Source of the DNA: Neckera pumila
Lineage: Eukaryota; Streptophyta; Bryopsida; Hypnales; Neckeraceae
Assembly: GCA_963969595.1 (NCBI GenBank)
Contig: OZ018408.1
Location: 48,609,022-48,673,021 of the forward strand
DNA length: 64,000 nt
Direction: 5' to 3'
Shown here piece by piece: positions 12,990 through 25,268 of the stretch (its first letter is position 1; each line of letters opens with the position of its first letter). Under the pieces are notes generated by a model that saw only the letters and a list, made by a program, of their open reading frames with translations, had not been told where the DNA came from and did not search any database. The translations under genes were made by a program, and so were the position numbers.

Positions 12990-13055
12990 CCCGCCCGGTG
13001 GAGATTCAGTCGCAATTGTGAGGAATTTTAGGTCTTGGTGCGCGATTCAGGCACC

Positions 13056-16000
13056 ATGTGCTCGTCGGAGCATAGAGCGTCTCCGGCCAAGCTTGCTCCC
13101 GCACGGGTGTCTTTCTCGCGGGTGAAACTCCCGGTTTATCAACCGCGGCGGCCGCCCAGGAGAGTTCATTTTTTACCGAATCAATCGGCGTTCGGGAAGT
13201 TTTTGTCCGCCGCGGAAGGCTTGGTCCAATCTTTTACCGCCAAATGGGATTCCATGGCAACTAGGGTTCGGGATTCGCTCGCCGCTGAGAGACCGTTGAG
13301 GTTTTTGAATGCTGCGCCAATGCGACTTGCGTCGCTGTCGTTGAGTAATGAACAGGAAGCGAAACCGGAGTCTGTGCGACAGAGTCGGCGGAAAGCTCCC
13401 GGGGGACTACAGCTCGGGCAAGAAGGGACTCAAGACGAGGAGAGGGTTCTTATTAGTGAGATCTTGATCCAAGACAAAGACGGGCAAGTGCTCACGGATC
13501 CCGAGCTCAGCAGCACGGCGTGGGAAGCGCTCAAGGCGTGCAAGCCTAATTTTGCTTTGACGACGTCGGAGGTTCAGGCCGATGTGCACCGAATTATTGA
13601 CACCGGGTTTTTTGCTTCGTGCATGCCAACTGCTGAGGATACCCGCGACGGCGTGCGCCTCGTGTTCAAGGTTGGTTGAATGTCAATGTGATTTTGGCTA
13701 GAGACCCTGCAGAGAATAACGCTGAATCTATAGTGTTTGTTTTTTTATTTAGCTTTGATGCTTGTGTGGCCCTATGGTCCTTCAGTTTACGGTCGATTGT
13801 GACGCGATTCCGTGTTTGCTGTGACTGCAGGTAGAGCCGAACCAGGAGTTGAAAGGTCTGGTTTGCAATGGTGCTAATGTGCTTCCAACCCGGGTCGTGC
13901 TTAATGCATTCCGTAGTGAGTTTGGTATGTGTTCCTCATCATACAGAGGATCTTATTTCATTCATTCTATGTATCAGTCCACCTACTAGGCTTTTTAGAG
14001 CAGATTGTTGATTAGAGCAGCTGAAAAATTTAGAAGATGCGCAGCTCCTAGCTGTAAATTATGAAATCTAGGATTTCTCTGTTTTTTTATACCATTTGTA
14101 TGCGTTGTGGTGACGAAATCAATTGCTGACATCTACAGCAGGGTATTGTTGTGTTTTAATGTATAGTTAATGTTGTGCAGGCAAGGTGGTCAATATTCAA
14201 CGGCTCAACACAGTTCTGGATACTCTTAATGGTTGGTACAGAGACCGAGGTCTCTTTGGACAGGTATCACTACCTGAACTACATATTGCATATTGTCTGA
14301 GCAGATGCTCAAATTCTCATGGATTGATTTGAGACGTGCTTATCCTATAATTCCATCTCGAAAGTTTCCCAACTTGCACTTCTGTTGGAAAGGTATCGCA
14401 TGGAATCGATTGCTTCGTGGGAGCTAAAATGTTTGACCACCTACAGTTCTGGTGATGATCGTGTCTTTCACGATGCGGGCACTCTTGTCTCCAATTAGTA
14501 TGGATGGAAAATAAACATGCTATGAGCTTCAGTCCTCGTCATAGAAGCATCCAATATCTTCACGCCAAGTATCTTGTCTAAAATTTGTGCGTAGCAAGTT
14601 CACTTTTGTACTGCTAGGTTATTAACGTGGTCCAATCTAATCGGAGAAGAGGGTGTAGCTTCAAGAAAGTAATTCTGTATCGAATCATATACTTATGCCA
14701 AGGTGAACGAGTTAGACAATAAGGGGTTGCCATAATTCTAATCTCGTTGTTAAACTGTTGAAGCTGTTTGGGCGGATTAGAGCACTATACTTGCTTCAGT
14801 TGCTTTCTGGATTTTGTCTCTTCAGATACTAAGTCTCCTAACATCGTAGAAGCTAAATTGCTTAGCACCAGAGCTTTTTCGTTTTTGTACTGAAAGTGCG
14901 GTGTTGATTTACAGGTCACAGATGTTGAGATTCTACCAGATGGTGTGATTCAAGTGCAAGTAGCAGAGGCAGAGGTGCACAACATCAACATTAGGTTTTT
15001 AGATAGAAAGACGTACGTGGCCCATTGCATTTCTATTTCTATTTCAACAAGGGAATTAAGTAGGACTTCAATACAAGAGGGTTTCTATTTCCTGAAATTA
15101 CTAGTGTTGCCTTTGTGTTGATAAGGATGGTATGGTTTGTTTTGTGTCTTGCAGCGGAGAGCCTACTGTTGGGAAGACCAGGCCAGAAACTCTTCTTCGT
15201 CAATTGACAACAAAGAAAGGACAGGTGAATGATTATCTGGAATTAAGAGGAGATTACTAAGAGATTGGAAATACAAAGCTAACTCCGTATTCTGATGACT
15301 TCTGCACTATGTCCTATCGTAAGATGAGAGTTTGCAATCATCGTGATTCAAATTGAAGCTGATTTTAAGTACGACATCCTTGAAATCTAGAGTTATTAAC
15401 ATGATGTGTTTTCTCATCTGCTAATTGGTGAATATGAACTTTGTACTTATTTTCAGGTTTATAGTCTACAAGAAGGGCGACGAGATGTGGAAACTGTATT
15501 TACAATGGGTATCATGGAGGATGTTAACTTGGTTCCACAGCCTGCTGGTGGTAAGGATTAACCCTTTTTCTTTGATATGTAAAATGAACTACACTCTGTC
15601 TATTTTGTGCCCTTGTTATTATGTAAAACCTGTTAGAAATCTAAATATCTTCCAATTTAAAAGCCAAATTGGTATGTGACCCAGTGTAGCATTCTCTGGT
15701 CAATGACTCTCCATTTTGAATGTGCACAGATACAGGCATGGTGGACCTAACAATGAACGTGGTCGAGCGTGTCACTGGCGGTTTCTCAGCTGGAGGTGGT
15801 TTATCAGGCAATGGGTAGATTCCTCAGCTTGAACCCCTTGTACTGTAGGAAGCTCATGTGAGTTCTGAGGAAGTTTTCCAGTCATATCTTGTCCAGGTGT
15901 GAGTTTATTTTTCATTGCTCTAATCTAGTTACTCAGCCTCTTTTCCATGTGGTTATAGCCTAACTGCTGCATGCTGCTTCCTGTGGACAGGATTTCAAAT

Positions 16001-18827
16001 GGAGCCCTCTCTGGTCTGGTTGGAAGGTGGGTTACTATCTCTCGCCCCCCCTCCCTCTTTTAGTACCTCGGTACCAATTTTCCTTCGGTGCCAGCTTTTC
16101 TGGTGTGTGTTTATTCTTCTTTCACTTGGTGTTCCTGAGCATTTGATTTTCCCCCTTTACGCACTCAACTTCTGTATTCATGAAGAAAACACGAATGTAG
16201 TTGTCAAAATTGTAATCCTGAGGAATGGCTATGTATTGTGTGTTGTGTTACGGCAGCTTTGCCTATTCACATAGGAATGCATTTGGACGGAATCAGAAGC
16301 TTAATGTTTCATTGGAGAGAGGACAAGTTGATTCTATGTTCCGAATAAATTATACCGACCCTTGGATTGAAGGTGATGACAAGCGAACATGCCGCTCCAT
16401 AAATATCCAGGTATGAGTAGAAGTATATCGGGTGGAGTTATGCTCTTTTAAATGAATGAATCTCTTACTGTTGAAATTTTTCTTATAGTTCAAGATCTTG
16501 TCATATGTATCGAGAGTAGGGTCTCCACTGTGTAACGATTTGTTTTGTTCATCTTCTACAATACTTTTACAAATGTCAGGTGTGTCATTCTGATACATGT
16601 AGATAGCGAAATAACGTTTAGCTTCAGGGATCGTAATGATTCCTGGGTAAGCTTCGGCAACATGCTTGCAAAAACACAAACTTTGATACAGGGTTGTGGC
16701 ATCCATGCTGGTTATGGTTGCAGAACTCACGGGCACCTGGGACAACTGTGCATGGTATCCGCAAAGATGCGCTGTCCACTGGTCCATTACATGGGGGGGT
16801 GACAATAGGTAGGCTGATGGCTGGGGTAGATTACAGTCGACCTTTGCTGCCAAAATGGAGTGGCACTGCCGGGATCAATTTTCAAGTAAGTTTTCGTTAC
16901 TTTGATTTTCCAATCTGATTTATTTTGTTTTGTACTACCATTATCCCTTCAAATCCTTGTGAGGCGAATAAGAAATGGGATTTATTGTTTTCCTCTCTAT
17001 CAGCGAGCAGGAGCACGAGATGAACATGGGTCAGTGAAGGTGGTCGATATGTACGGTGGCCCTCTGACATTCAGGTTGGTCCTTGTTTCATCAAGGTTTT
17101 CTATTGGGAGCATTTTTACTTACGGAACCCTAGTCTTGTTTATTAAAAACCAAGCTAAATGAGATCAATAGCGAGGGGGCTAACTTCCTATAAAAAAAAA
17201 TTGGGACCTAATTGGGACGCCCTACATGACATAGAGGCCGTTTTGGTCAAACCACAAACTCTATTCGCTTTGCCCGAAAGAGTTTGTGATATCTGAAGGT
17301 CCCTAAATTACAGATTCTCTATGATTTGTTGTTGGTCTTGTTGTGATCTTCGGACTTATCGTGGACTAGCCTAGTTTTGTGTTGTCACTGAACTCATGTG
17401 GATGTCATTTTTTCCTTCCCTGTAGGCGAAAAGATGAGTTTTGTTGTTAAGAGATCTGCTTGTCAGCATTGTACCAAGCGTGTACTTGGAAAGTGAATTT
17501 ACCATCTAGCTCCATAAAATGTGATTTGTCAACTTCTAAGAATGGTCACTTTATATGAATGCAAAGTGGCGCACTAAGAAGATTATCTGTTTAACCTCAT
17601 TCGTGGTGTAAATGTTGTTAATGTTCTTTATGCAGTGGTCGAGCTTATGATGACATGCTGGTGACAAAATTGGAAACCGTCTACACAGATTCAGGAGACA
17701 ATGGCTCATCACAAGTAATTTGACTGTCCGTCTCCCTTTAATTTGATTGTATACCGGATTAAGTCTCCTACATGTATGTGTATGAAGTCTCTATGGAGAT
17801 ATCATCCAAGTGGCTCTACTCCTGTAATCTTTGTCGTGACACAGCTTTTGTGCTGGGTTGCAGCTGGTTTTCAACACAGAGCAAGGGTTGCCTATTGCTG
17901 CAGATTGGCTATTTTTCAACCGAATTAATGTACGTGCTAGGCAGGGGCTTCGTCTTGGACCTATTCGTTGCATAGCAAGGTTAGTAAATTATCACGAACT
18001 TTATTCTTTTCAATCTTATACCTATATCTACAGCATTACTCCAGATGTGTTTTTAGGAGAATTCCACATTTTTAGAAAAGTACAACTTGTTAATGGCTGG
18101 GATGTTTTGTGGTTATGATCTTATAGTTTTTCCGCATGGCTTGTGCTTGTAGTTTTTCAGGAGGTACTGTAGTTGGGGACTTGGCACCCCACGAGGCTTT
18201 TCCTATTGGAGGTACCAATAGTGTCCGAGGCTACGATGAAGGGGCCGTGGGTTCAGGTCGCTCATGTGTCGTTGCGAGTGGCGAAATCTCCATTCCACTT
18301 GTATGTGTCTCTTCCTGTTCGAGATAGGTGGTCCGTTTTTTCTTCAACTGACATCTCTACATGGTGAAGTGGGATCAAGTAATCTCTTGAAGGGAAATTG
18401 TGAGTTTTGACCAATGATCTTCATGTATTCTCAGGCTGGACCAGTAGAGGGAGCGATTTTTTCTGATTACGGTTCTGATTTGGGATCCGGAAGTACTGTG
18501 CCAGGTAATGCTGTCTTTTTGCATTTTTTTTGTAAATATTTGAGGTTGTACGCTATCGTCTATTTACTTTCTTGTGAAGTTAGTTGATAGTTGAATGCAC
18601 CTTCGCTTGCGTGAAGTAGTTTGGGAACTAGAATTGATTCTGCATGGCAATGTACTTGTGTTGTATATGCAGGGGACCCAGCAGGAGTGCGTGGAAAACC
18701 TGGGCACGGATATGGATACGGGGCAGGGCTTAGAGTGGACTCTCCTTTGGGACCTTTACGATTAGAATATGCATTTAACGATAGTAAGGCACGCCGGTTC
18801 CACTTTGGGATTGGCTACAGGAACTGA
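13056..18827 (+). CDS. OEP80: OEP80 / Toc75-V, chloroplast outer-envelope Omp85 protein
   Basis: Sixteen exons with GT-AG introns encode 709 aa: 13056-13670, 13831-13924, 14181-14263, 14915-15012, 15155-15224, 15457-15550, 15730-15814, 15991-16026, 16257-16410, 16724-16885, 17004-17074, 17636-17714, 17864-17979, 18153-18300, 18435-18504, 18673-18827. All phases close and the total of 2130 nt is an exact codon multiple. Residues 1-128 are a basic, Ser/Pro-rich N-terminal region. Residues ~129-365 form POTRA-like domains starting at [12 protein letters not shown]. From ~370 to the end is the 16-strand barrel, with [34 protein letters not shown], the loop-6 VRGY motif (610-613), and the terminal [14 protein letters not shown]...FHFGIGYRN, which ends in an aromatic strand as Omp85 proteins do. 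Arabidopsis OEP80 is about 730 aa. The family resides in the plastid outer membrane and is needed for biogenesis of beta-barrel proteins such as Toc75. The ATG at 13056 is the first in frame; upstream codons in the same frame are open but lack an ATG. SAM50 is less likely given the N-terminal length and barrel motifs. Confidence 0.95.
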
Positions 18828-19183
18828 TGTACATCTCCTCAGGTTTATTTCATACATTTCGAATTCATCTCTGGCCATATCAGGCTCAGTGTCATTGGGT
18901 CTTGTAGAATTGTACTCTTTTCTTGGATTCGTTTCCACTTTGTTATTAATATGGTATCATAACATCTTTGACGATACGTTGGACCACCGACTGGAGGAGG
19001 CGAACGAACAAGTATTCAAGAAAATATTGTTCTTATCAAGAGTACGTTTAAATAGCAACCCTTTTTTTTCTTATTACTTTAGCTTCATTTCTTTTTATCA
19101 GATCGCTGGTTTTCACTCTCTTTTTAAATAATTGCACTATTTCGCTCTTTTTTAAACGTCGTAGATGAATGTGTTGTGCCAAA

Positions 19184-19196
19184 AATAAAGAATAAA
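19184..19196 (+). terminator. Putative polyadenylation signals of OEP80
   Basis: Two AATAAA hexamers (19184-19189 and 19191-19196) lie about 360 bases after the OEP80 stop codon, in T-rich sequence. The spacing and motif fit a plant near-upstream element, but the cleavage site cannot be placed. Confidence 0.45.
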
Positions 19197-19199
19197 TTC

Positions 19200-20265
19200 A
19201 GAGATTGAGGGACTCCACAAAATATAGTTTAAGGGAGCAACTGGTTAAAGACTCCTATTAAGTTAGCAATTTTGAGCAAATTTTTGGTCCTGCCTGGGCT
19301 ATTTCTCTGTGTGGCCAACAGAGTGGCCTGTGATGTCATCTCTCACCTATATGCAAGTACAGGCAAGGAAAGGAATGCAAACACCGCATGGGCATGGCTT
19401 TTCTGCAGTCCTATGAAGGAGTTGATTCCTCCTACAATAGCGACAATCACAGAAGAGCAAGGTTCGTTCTAGCCCTCTAGCCTGAGGTCACAATTTGTAA
19501 ATCTGATCAACACTCAACAGGGCCTATTCCGGGTTGGACCAACTACTGAAATGAATTCACACAATATTTGCCCTTGTGAACAGGTTCGGGATGAAAGAGG
19601 GATGCCTTTAGAAGAGTTCGTTTCATATTGAGCATAGATTTAAATGACCCAGTTGGGATAAGCATGAACGTTTGCAAGGGCATATGCAATCAGTCTGCTG
19701 TAGTTTTGCTAGAGGCCTACAGCGAAATCATTCAGCCAATCAATCTCTCACAGTAATTTCCACCTGATCCTTCTATATTTGGTGAAAGTTAAAGGGTTTT
19801 TTATTTTTGGCTATGGTTAGTTTGATCCATGAAGTAAAATTCCTTGTTACAAATGTACACTTTCTTAGATTTGTATACATGGAGGAGTAAATATTGTGCA
19901 GTATCTATGTGTAGCGAGAGAAGTTAGAAAGTATGTTCTTCTGGGTAGGACTTTCTCATTGACCCTTAAAAAGGGGGCCATCTCTTGTCAGCATTGGCAT
20001 TTCCTACTTAATTCTCGTGGACCGATTCCTTTGTTGTTTCACAGCCCAGCTGTTGTGCAGACAAACAGTGCACCCGAAATTTTTAATGTCGCAGGCCAGG
20101 CGGCGCCCAAGATGCATGTCGTTATATGGGTTCTGTAACAGTGCGACAATACAAGTGTGGCATGTTTACCAGGGTAACCCTGTAAGCTTGCAAGAGACAC
20201 CGACATAGTTGCTTATGAAGGGTCAAGGGTCAAAAAGTGGCTTATGAATCGTCAAAGAGTTCTTT
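19200..20265. other. Intergenic, no gene recognised
   Basis: Moderate-GC stretch after OEP80 with plus-strand open frames of 60-80 codons (for example 19896-20138) lacking recognisable domains. It may include a residual 3' flank of the gene. Confidence 0.35.
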
Positions 20266-20267
20266 TA

Positions 20268-20815
20268 CATTAACCTTGTGAGGTTGTAGGAGACAAAGAG
20301 TTCTTCATGATGTTCAAATACTTCTTTTTGTATTGGTGAGTTTCATCCATTTTATAGGAAACTGTCTTGGTTTTTGATCAAATGGGAGGATTGATGGAAG
20401 CTACATGTGTAGTGAGCCAATGTTTACACCCTTAATCCTAGAAGGAGTTCTAGTCATTGTCATTGTGGAAATCATCCTTTTTGATACCATGTGAATCATT
20501 TGCTTAAAAACAAAACAAGAGCACTCATTGGAGGTCAAACTATTGTGCAAGACTCCCGTTCCACACAAAATTCCAAAGATGAACATTTGCACTTCTATCA
20601 TATATAGTAGAATTCTTTGTCATCCACCAGACACTTAGTGTTTCTAGTGATGTTACAGGGTTCCAAAGATGAACATTTGCACTTCTATCATACATAGCAG
20701 GATTTTTTGTCAACCACTAGACACTTAGTGTTTCTAGTGATGTTGTAGGGTTAACCTTATTGAGGTTGTAGGAGACAAAAAGTTGTTCATGATGTTCAAA
20801 TATTTCTTTAAGCAT
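20268..20815. repeat. Nested direct repeats
   Basis: A 90-base unit starting TTCCAAAGATGAACATTTGC is duplicated in tandem at 20571-20660 and 20661-20750. It is enclosed by a second direct repeat, TTGAGGTTGTAGGAGACAAA followed by TTCATGATGTTCAAATA, at about 20270-20330 and 20752-20815. The inner part (20470-20610), read on the minus strand, also matches the short TTAA element at 44567-44747 (shared CATCTTTGGAATTTTGT and TAGTTTGACCTCCA). Confidence 0.75.
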
Positions 20816-20857
20816 GGGTAACTTTAAATTTTTTTCATTTGAGTTCAATAATTAGAG

Positions 20858-20930
20858 CAAGAATGCACTTCTTGGTCCAATAATTAAAGCATTTTGGTGA
20901 CTATATTGGTCATAGGGGCCGCATTCTTTG
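20858..20930 (+). repeat. Dispersed repeat R2, copy 1
   Basis: The run TTGGTCCAATAATT, then TTTYGGTGACTAY, then GGTCATAGGGGCC is shared with 44490-44555. In the second copy it directly precedes a TTAA element, so it may be the edge of a compound repeat. Confidence 0.6.
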
Positions 20931-21495
20931 TGGATTAAGAACTATGGGATAGTTTAGATTTCCAAAATTGTAAAGATGTATTATAAAATGCAATTTAAAA
21001 TAATAATTTAATAATGACTCTCAAACAATAGTTGTAAAATATGATCCATAGATTATATCCATATGATTATATTAACGATTATATAAACCAATATTTTTCA
21101 ATGAAATTTGCAATGAAGAATTGAAAATTCCATTAAAATCAATTGAAAATTGAATCTTTGTAATTTTCACAAGATTTTTTTTTCCTTTAAATTCAAAATA
21201 TTAATCTCTAATAATTGTGATTTTTGAAGATTTTTTATTTTACTTTTTAAATTCAAGTCATTTTTCAAGGATAATTTTTTGAATTGAACAAGTTATTTTT
21301 TGAAGTCAAACTTACCAATAACCTTTGAATCATAAAATAGTTGCAAAGCAAGGTCTTCAGAATCTATATTGTACAAATGTTAAAGAAGTAACACAAGAAT
21401 CTTCAAAAAATTCAAAGGATGAAAAAACACACTTTTGTTGTTTGGGATGTGTTTGCATTCATTCACTATTCAAAATTTGAGCATGTAGTTTTTAC

Positions 21496-22257
21496 AATGA
21501 CTCCCAAAAGTAGTTGGCCACCATATAAATCGCTCTATAAATTCAAAAGCTAGAATTATGTAGTGAAATTTAAACATGTTATTGAACTAAAGGGATTCTA
21601 CTCTCATGTGCATTCTCAAGAATGGACTATATTTAGACCTATTATTGTTTGAATAAAATTTCTATGTAAAAATAAATTTTTTGTGAAAAATCAAAATGTC
21701 TCATTTCTTTTTGTAAGAAGAATGTACATCTTGATTGAAATCATATGTTACAAGTTTCATGAATTTTGGATTTTTATTAATTGAAGTTTGGCCTCAAAAT
21801 TTTGACTTTTGTATTTTCCACTCCATGAATTGCAAAAAAATAAAATAAAAATTCAAAATAACATCAAATAGTAATATGTATCAAAAATATATTTTTTTGC
21901 AGTTTAAAGAGTGAAAAATGCAAAAGTCAAAATTTTGAGGTCAAATTTTAATCAATAAGATTTCAATCAATAAAAATTCAAAATTTATAAAACCTTGTAA
22001 TATGTGATTTTAGTCAAGATGTACATTCTTCCTATAAAATGAAATGAGACATTTTGAGTTTTCACAAAAAAATTGTTTGTAAATAGAAATTTCATTCAAA
22101 TAATAATAGGTCTAAATATAGTCCGTTCTAAGTGAAATTGCACTTGAGGGTAGAATTCCTTTAATTCAACAACATGTCCAAAATTCACTTCATAATTTTA
22201 GTTTCTTAATTTATGAGAGCGATTTATATGGTGGTCAACTACTTTTGGAAGTCACCG
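21496..22257. repeat. Long fold-back (palindromic) element, arms ~370 bp
   Basis: The left arm begins CCAAAAGTAGTTGGCCACCA near 21505. The right arm ends TGGTGGTCAACTACTTTTGG near 22247 and is its inverse. Matching blocks continue through the arms in the same order: ATATAAATCGCTCT, GGACTATATTTAGACC, TCAAAATGTCTCATTTC, GAATGTACATCTTGA and CTCAAAATTTTGACTTTTG. Roughly four in five positions agree. The arms meet at about 21870 with a short AT-rich spacer. A transcript would form a very long hairpin. No open frame is present. Confidence 0.85.
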
Positions 22258-22631
22258 AAAGGGGCCCTTCTTGAGCAAAAGGTAGAGTTCATCAAATTCT
22301 ATCTTCTATTGCATGAACATATTTGATTTGATATTTTTGCCAAAAATTCTTTATCAATATCCTCCCATTAAAGGGAGATCTATAGTCCATTATTTTGTCA
22401 TCAACATGTCAGATAACTATACATAAACCAACTCGAATAGAATGTTGATCCTAACTACTTGGATGAAAAATGAACAAGTAGAGAGGACCCTCTGGGTATT
22501 GAATGGATTCATGAATAGTAATGAGTTGGTCATTGCTTTGTAAAGAGATATTTCTTTACCATTCTTTTTTAAATTTAACCTCTTCTTTTGGTCATGCTCT
22601 AATTCTGTGAAAAACTCCACTATAAGAGGAT

Positions 22632-22827
22632 GCGGTGTTTTAAGTGAGTTTTTAAATATAGTCCTACACTTAAGATTTTAAGTAATGACCTCTAAGGCAT
22701 TTTGCAGCAAAATTTTACTAGAAATACATGTGTTTTTAGTAAAATTTTGCTGAAAATTGCCTTAAAGGTCATTATCTAAAACCTTGTGTCTAGGACTATA
22801 TTTAAAAACTCACTTAAAACACCCCAG
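22632..22827. mobile_element. Fold-back MITE, 196 bp with ~95-bp inverted arms
   Basis: Starts GGTGTTTTAAGTGAGTTTTT and ends AAAAACTCACTTAAAACACC, an exact 20-base inverted pair. The arms continue with AATATAGTCCTA, TAATGACCTYTAAGGCA and CAGCAAAATTTTACTA, leaving a loop of only a few bases. It has the size and form of a MITE. A clear target-site duplication was not found, so the superfamily is not assigned. Confidence 0.85.
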
Positions 22828-23474
22828 TCTCTTGTAGAACTCATCCTTAGTTAGGATATATCACATAGATCTTGGATTCACTCCTATGTTACTTAGTCTT
22901 ATACCCATCCAATATACAACCATCGTCTTTCAAATTTTATAACTAATTCATTGTGCCTTGAAAGTATGTGCAACTACTTGCATTTTGCTTCAAAAGAATT
23001 TGTCAATGAACAAAAATTCTTCAACATTTTCTTTAGCTTCTCTATACCTTCATGAAGCTTATAAGGTTGGTCTTTAGGTTAATTACCTCATAATTCTTGT
23101 CTATTAGATAAGAAAGTGGATCTTGTCAAGAGTGAAAATTAATACATGCTTCTGAACATTGAATCTCTATTTATTGTTTACAAGATGGATTAAGAAAGAT
23201 TCTAATACTTTAGGAGGGCTTTGAAATTAAATGTACATTTCAATTTGTAAGGTTGCAATATATAAATATCAAGGGACTTATTTTACAGCATTATTTCTCA
23301 TGTAACTTTGAATTTGGATGAAGTCATGATCAACTTCTAACTTTTGTTTCTCTTATCCAATTAGTCTTGAATGGTAGAACATACTCCATTGATTGTTGCA
23401 TATGTTTATTAATAGAAGTCCAAAAGACAAACACAAAATGAACTCTAGAGTTGGGCATGTAATGAATCATTTTT

Positions 23475-23539
23475 AATGCACTACTCAAAGCTTTGTTAAT
23501 TCAATGCACTACTCAAAGCTTTGTTAATTCAATGCACTA
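23475..23539. repeat. 28-bp tandem repeat, 2.3 copies
   Basis: Unit AATGCACTACTCAAAGCTTT plus GTTAATTC at 23475-23502 and 23503-23530 without change, then a partial third unit. Confidence 0.9.
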
Positions 23540-23750
23540 TAAAACTGTCCTACATAAGGGTCAAATTCTACCTAACATAAATAGATTTTTTCAAAAGTAC
23601 CCATGTCATTTGGTGTTTGGTTAGGATAATGTGGATTTCAAAACCTGCAATGGAATTTCATTTTTGGCACTTTGTTGCCAAAATTGACCATTATCTATGA
23701 ATGTATGATATATTGAGAAACTTTCAATGTTCTTTATAGACTTTGGAAAT

Positions 23751-24585
23751 TTTACCCCTAAAGGACCAAGGCCTTTTTTCTGCCAAAAAACACTCAAAAC
23801 TGCCATTTCTATAGCAAAGAGTAAAATATTTTGAATTTTTTTCTTTTTCTTTTTCTTTTACATTTAACCGTAGGATCTTATACCTAGCTAGTATCACAAT
23901 GTGTGGAAAAAATTTCAGAATTTTTGACTGCATGGATTGCAAGATATCTGCGTTTAAAGTGAAAAAAACAAATTTTCAGCACATTGTGGGACTGGATTTT
24001 TTGACTTTGAACATTTTTAACTTAAGAAAATTGTTAAGTAGAAGTATGCACAAGATAGAAGGAAAATCTAAAATATTGATATCTTTTATATGGAATAAAA
24101 ATGCACTAATCCCAATTGTGAGATTGTTCTAGCAAAAAAACTAAACTATATGGAACTTTTTTTTTTGAAAAATTATAAAAATTGCATTCAAAAATGAATC
24201 CTACAAGTTATTTTTTTCAGGAAGATGCTCCAACTGCCCAAAAAATAAGATTGTCCATAACTTTCTCACAATAAATCCAAATGGAATGAATCAAAGCTTT
24301 TCAGATAGAGAAAAATATAATCTATGGAAAAATAATATTCAAAAAAAAAAAAATCATTTTTTGCAAAAAAAATTTTGCTGCCCGCTCTCCCCTATTTTGA
24401 GCTTATTTGGGCATAACTTTTTTTCCCAGACACCGATTGAAAAAAAAATAATATCTCCACAAAGCTTATCAGTTTTCCTATCTTCAAAAAAAGTTTCAAA
24501 AAATCAGGACAAAAATTCAGCCCATAGGTACTTGCCCAAAATCCCACTTGTCCATTGAACAGACATTTGGTCCTTTAGGGGTTAA
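23751..24585 (+). mobile_element. TTAA-flanked element B (835 bp)
   Basis: Left end TTTACCCCTAAAGGACCAAGG at 23751 (TTAA changed to TTTA). Right end GGTCCTTTAGGGGTTAA finishes at 24585, so the first 13 bases after the tetranucleotide are a perfect inverted pair. Internal blocks are shared in order with element C: CAAAAAACACTCAAAACT, TTTCTATNGCAAAGAG, GTGTGGAAAAAATTTCAGAA and GATTGTCCATAACTTTCTCA. Only short open frames occur. Confidence 0.85.
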
Positions 24586-24589
24586 AGTC

Positions 24590-25265
24590 ACGCAATTATG
24601 CAAATTCATGAAAAAAAAAGATACTTCATCTGCATTTTCTTTACATGCAAGCTTTTTGTTGCAGCTAATTCTTCTTTTCATCTCTTTCAAAGTTGAAGAT
24701 AAAGCCAACCTCCAACCATCAACTATGAATCTATGATAGCAAGGATGCTATTATGACTCACTATTTAGTAGCCTTTGACATGGTTTTCCCAGCTATTTAA
24801 CACTCTTTCGCTAAATTTGTTACAAATAGGACGTTTTCCATATCATAAATACTTTGTTCAATCTTAGTGAATGATCCAACTTCTAGATGATCTAAATGTT
24901 TAGATTGAAGCGTTCAAGCAAGTATATTAAAGTAGACATCTAAATCATTAGAGATGCACTACATAAGGGGTGTTATTATTGACACTCCTTTGAAAAATAT
25001 TTCAACACTTTTGTGTTAGAAATTCATACTTGAAATTCAAGTGTCAAAAAATGTATTAAAAATGTGTCAAAAACAACACCTTCTTTTGGTAGTGACTCAT
25101 TATTATATCTTCCATATTCATCAACAACATATGGCTATTGGTAGTCATATAATTGGTTGCACAAATAAGTAGAGTCAAAATATGTCATAGATAAAATCAT
25201 GTTCAAAAGATATGAAGGCATATCTCATTGTTTTGGAAGAACATTGTTTCCATTAGGAAAAGTTT
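24590..25265. other. Intergenic spacer between elements B and MITE M1
   Basis: AT-rich DNA without gene signals. The sequence ACACTTTTGTGT with neighbouring short inversions at 25005-25080 suggests a small fold-back but could not be delimited. Confidence 0.3.
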
Positions 25266-25268
25266 CAG

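Noticed and set aside
12710..13021. 103-codon frame just before OEP80
   Set aside because: Begins only with a non-ATG codon, shows no protein similarity and lies in the likely 5' leader.
15801..15820. GC-AG intron after OEP80 exon 7
   Set aside because: A GCAATG donor was considered, but the downstream GTAGAT donor at 15815 keeps the frame into ISNGALSG and is canonical.
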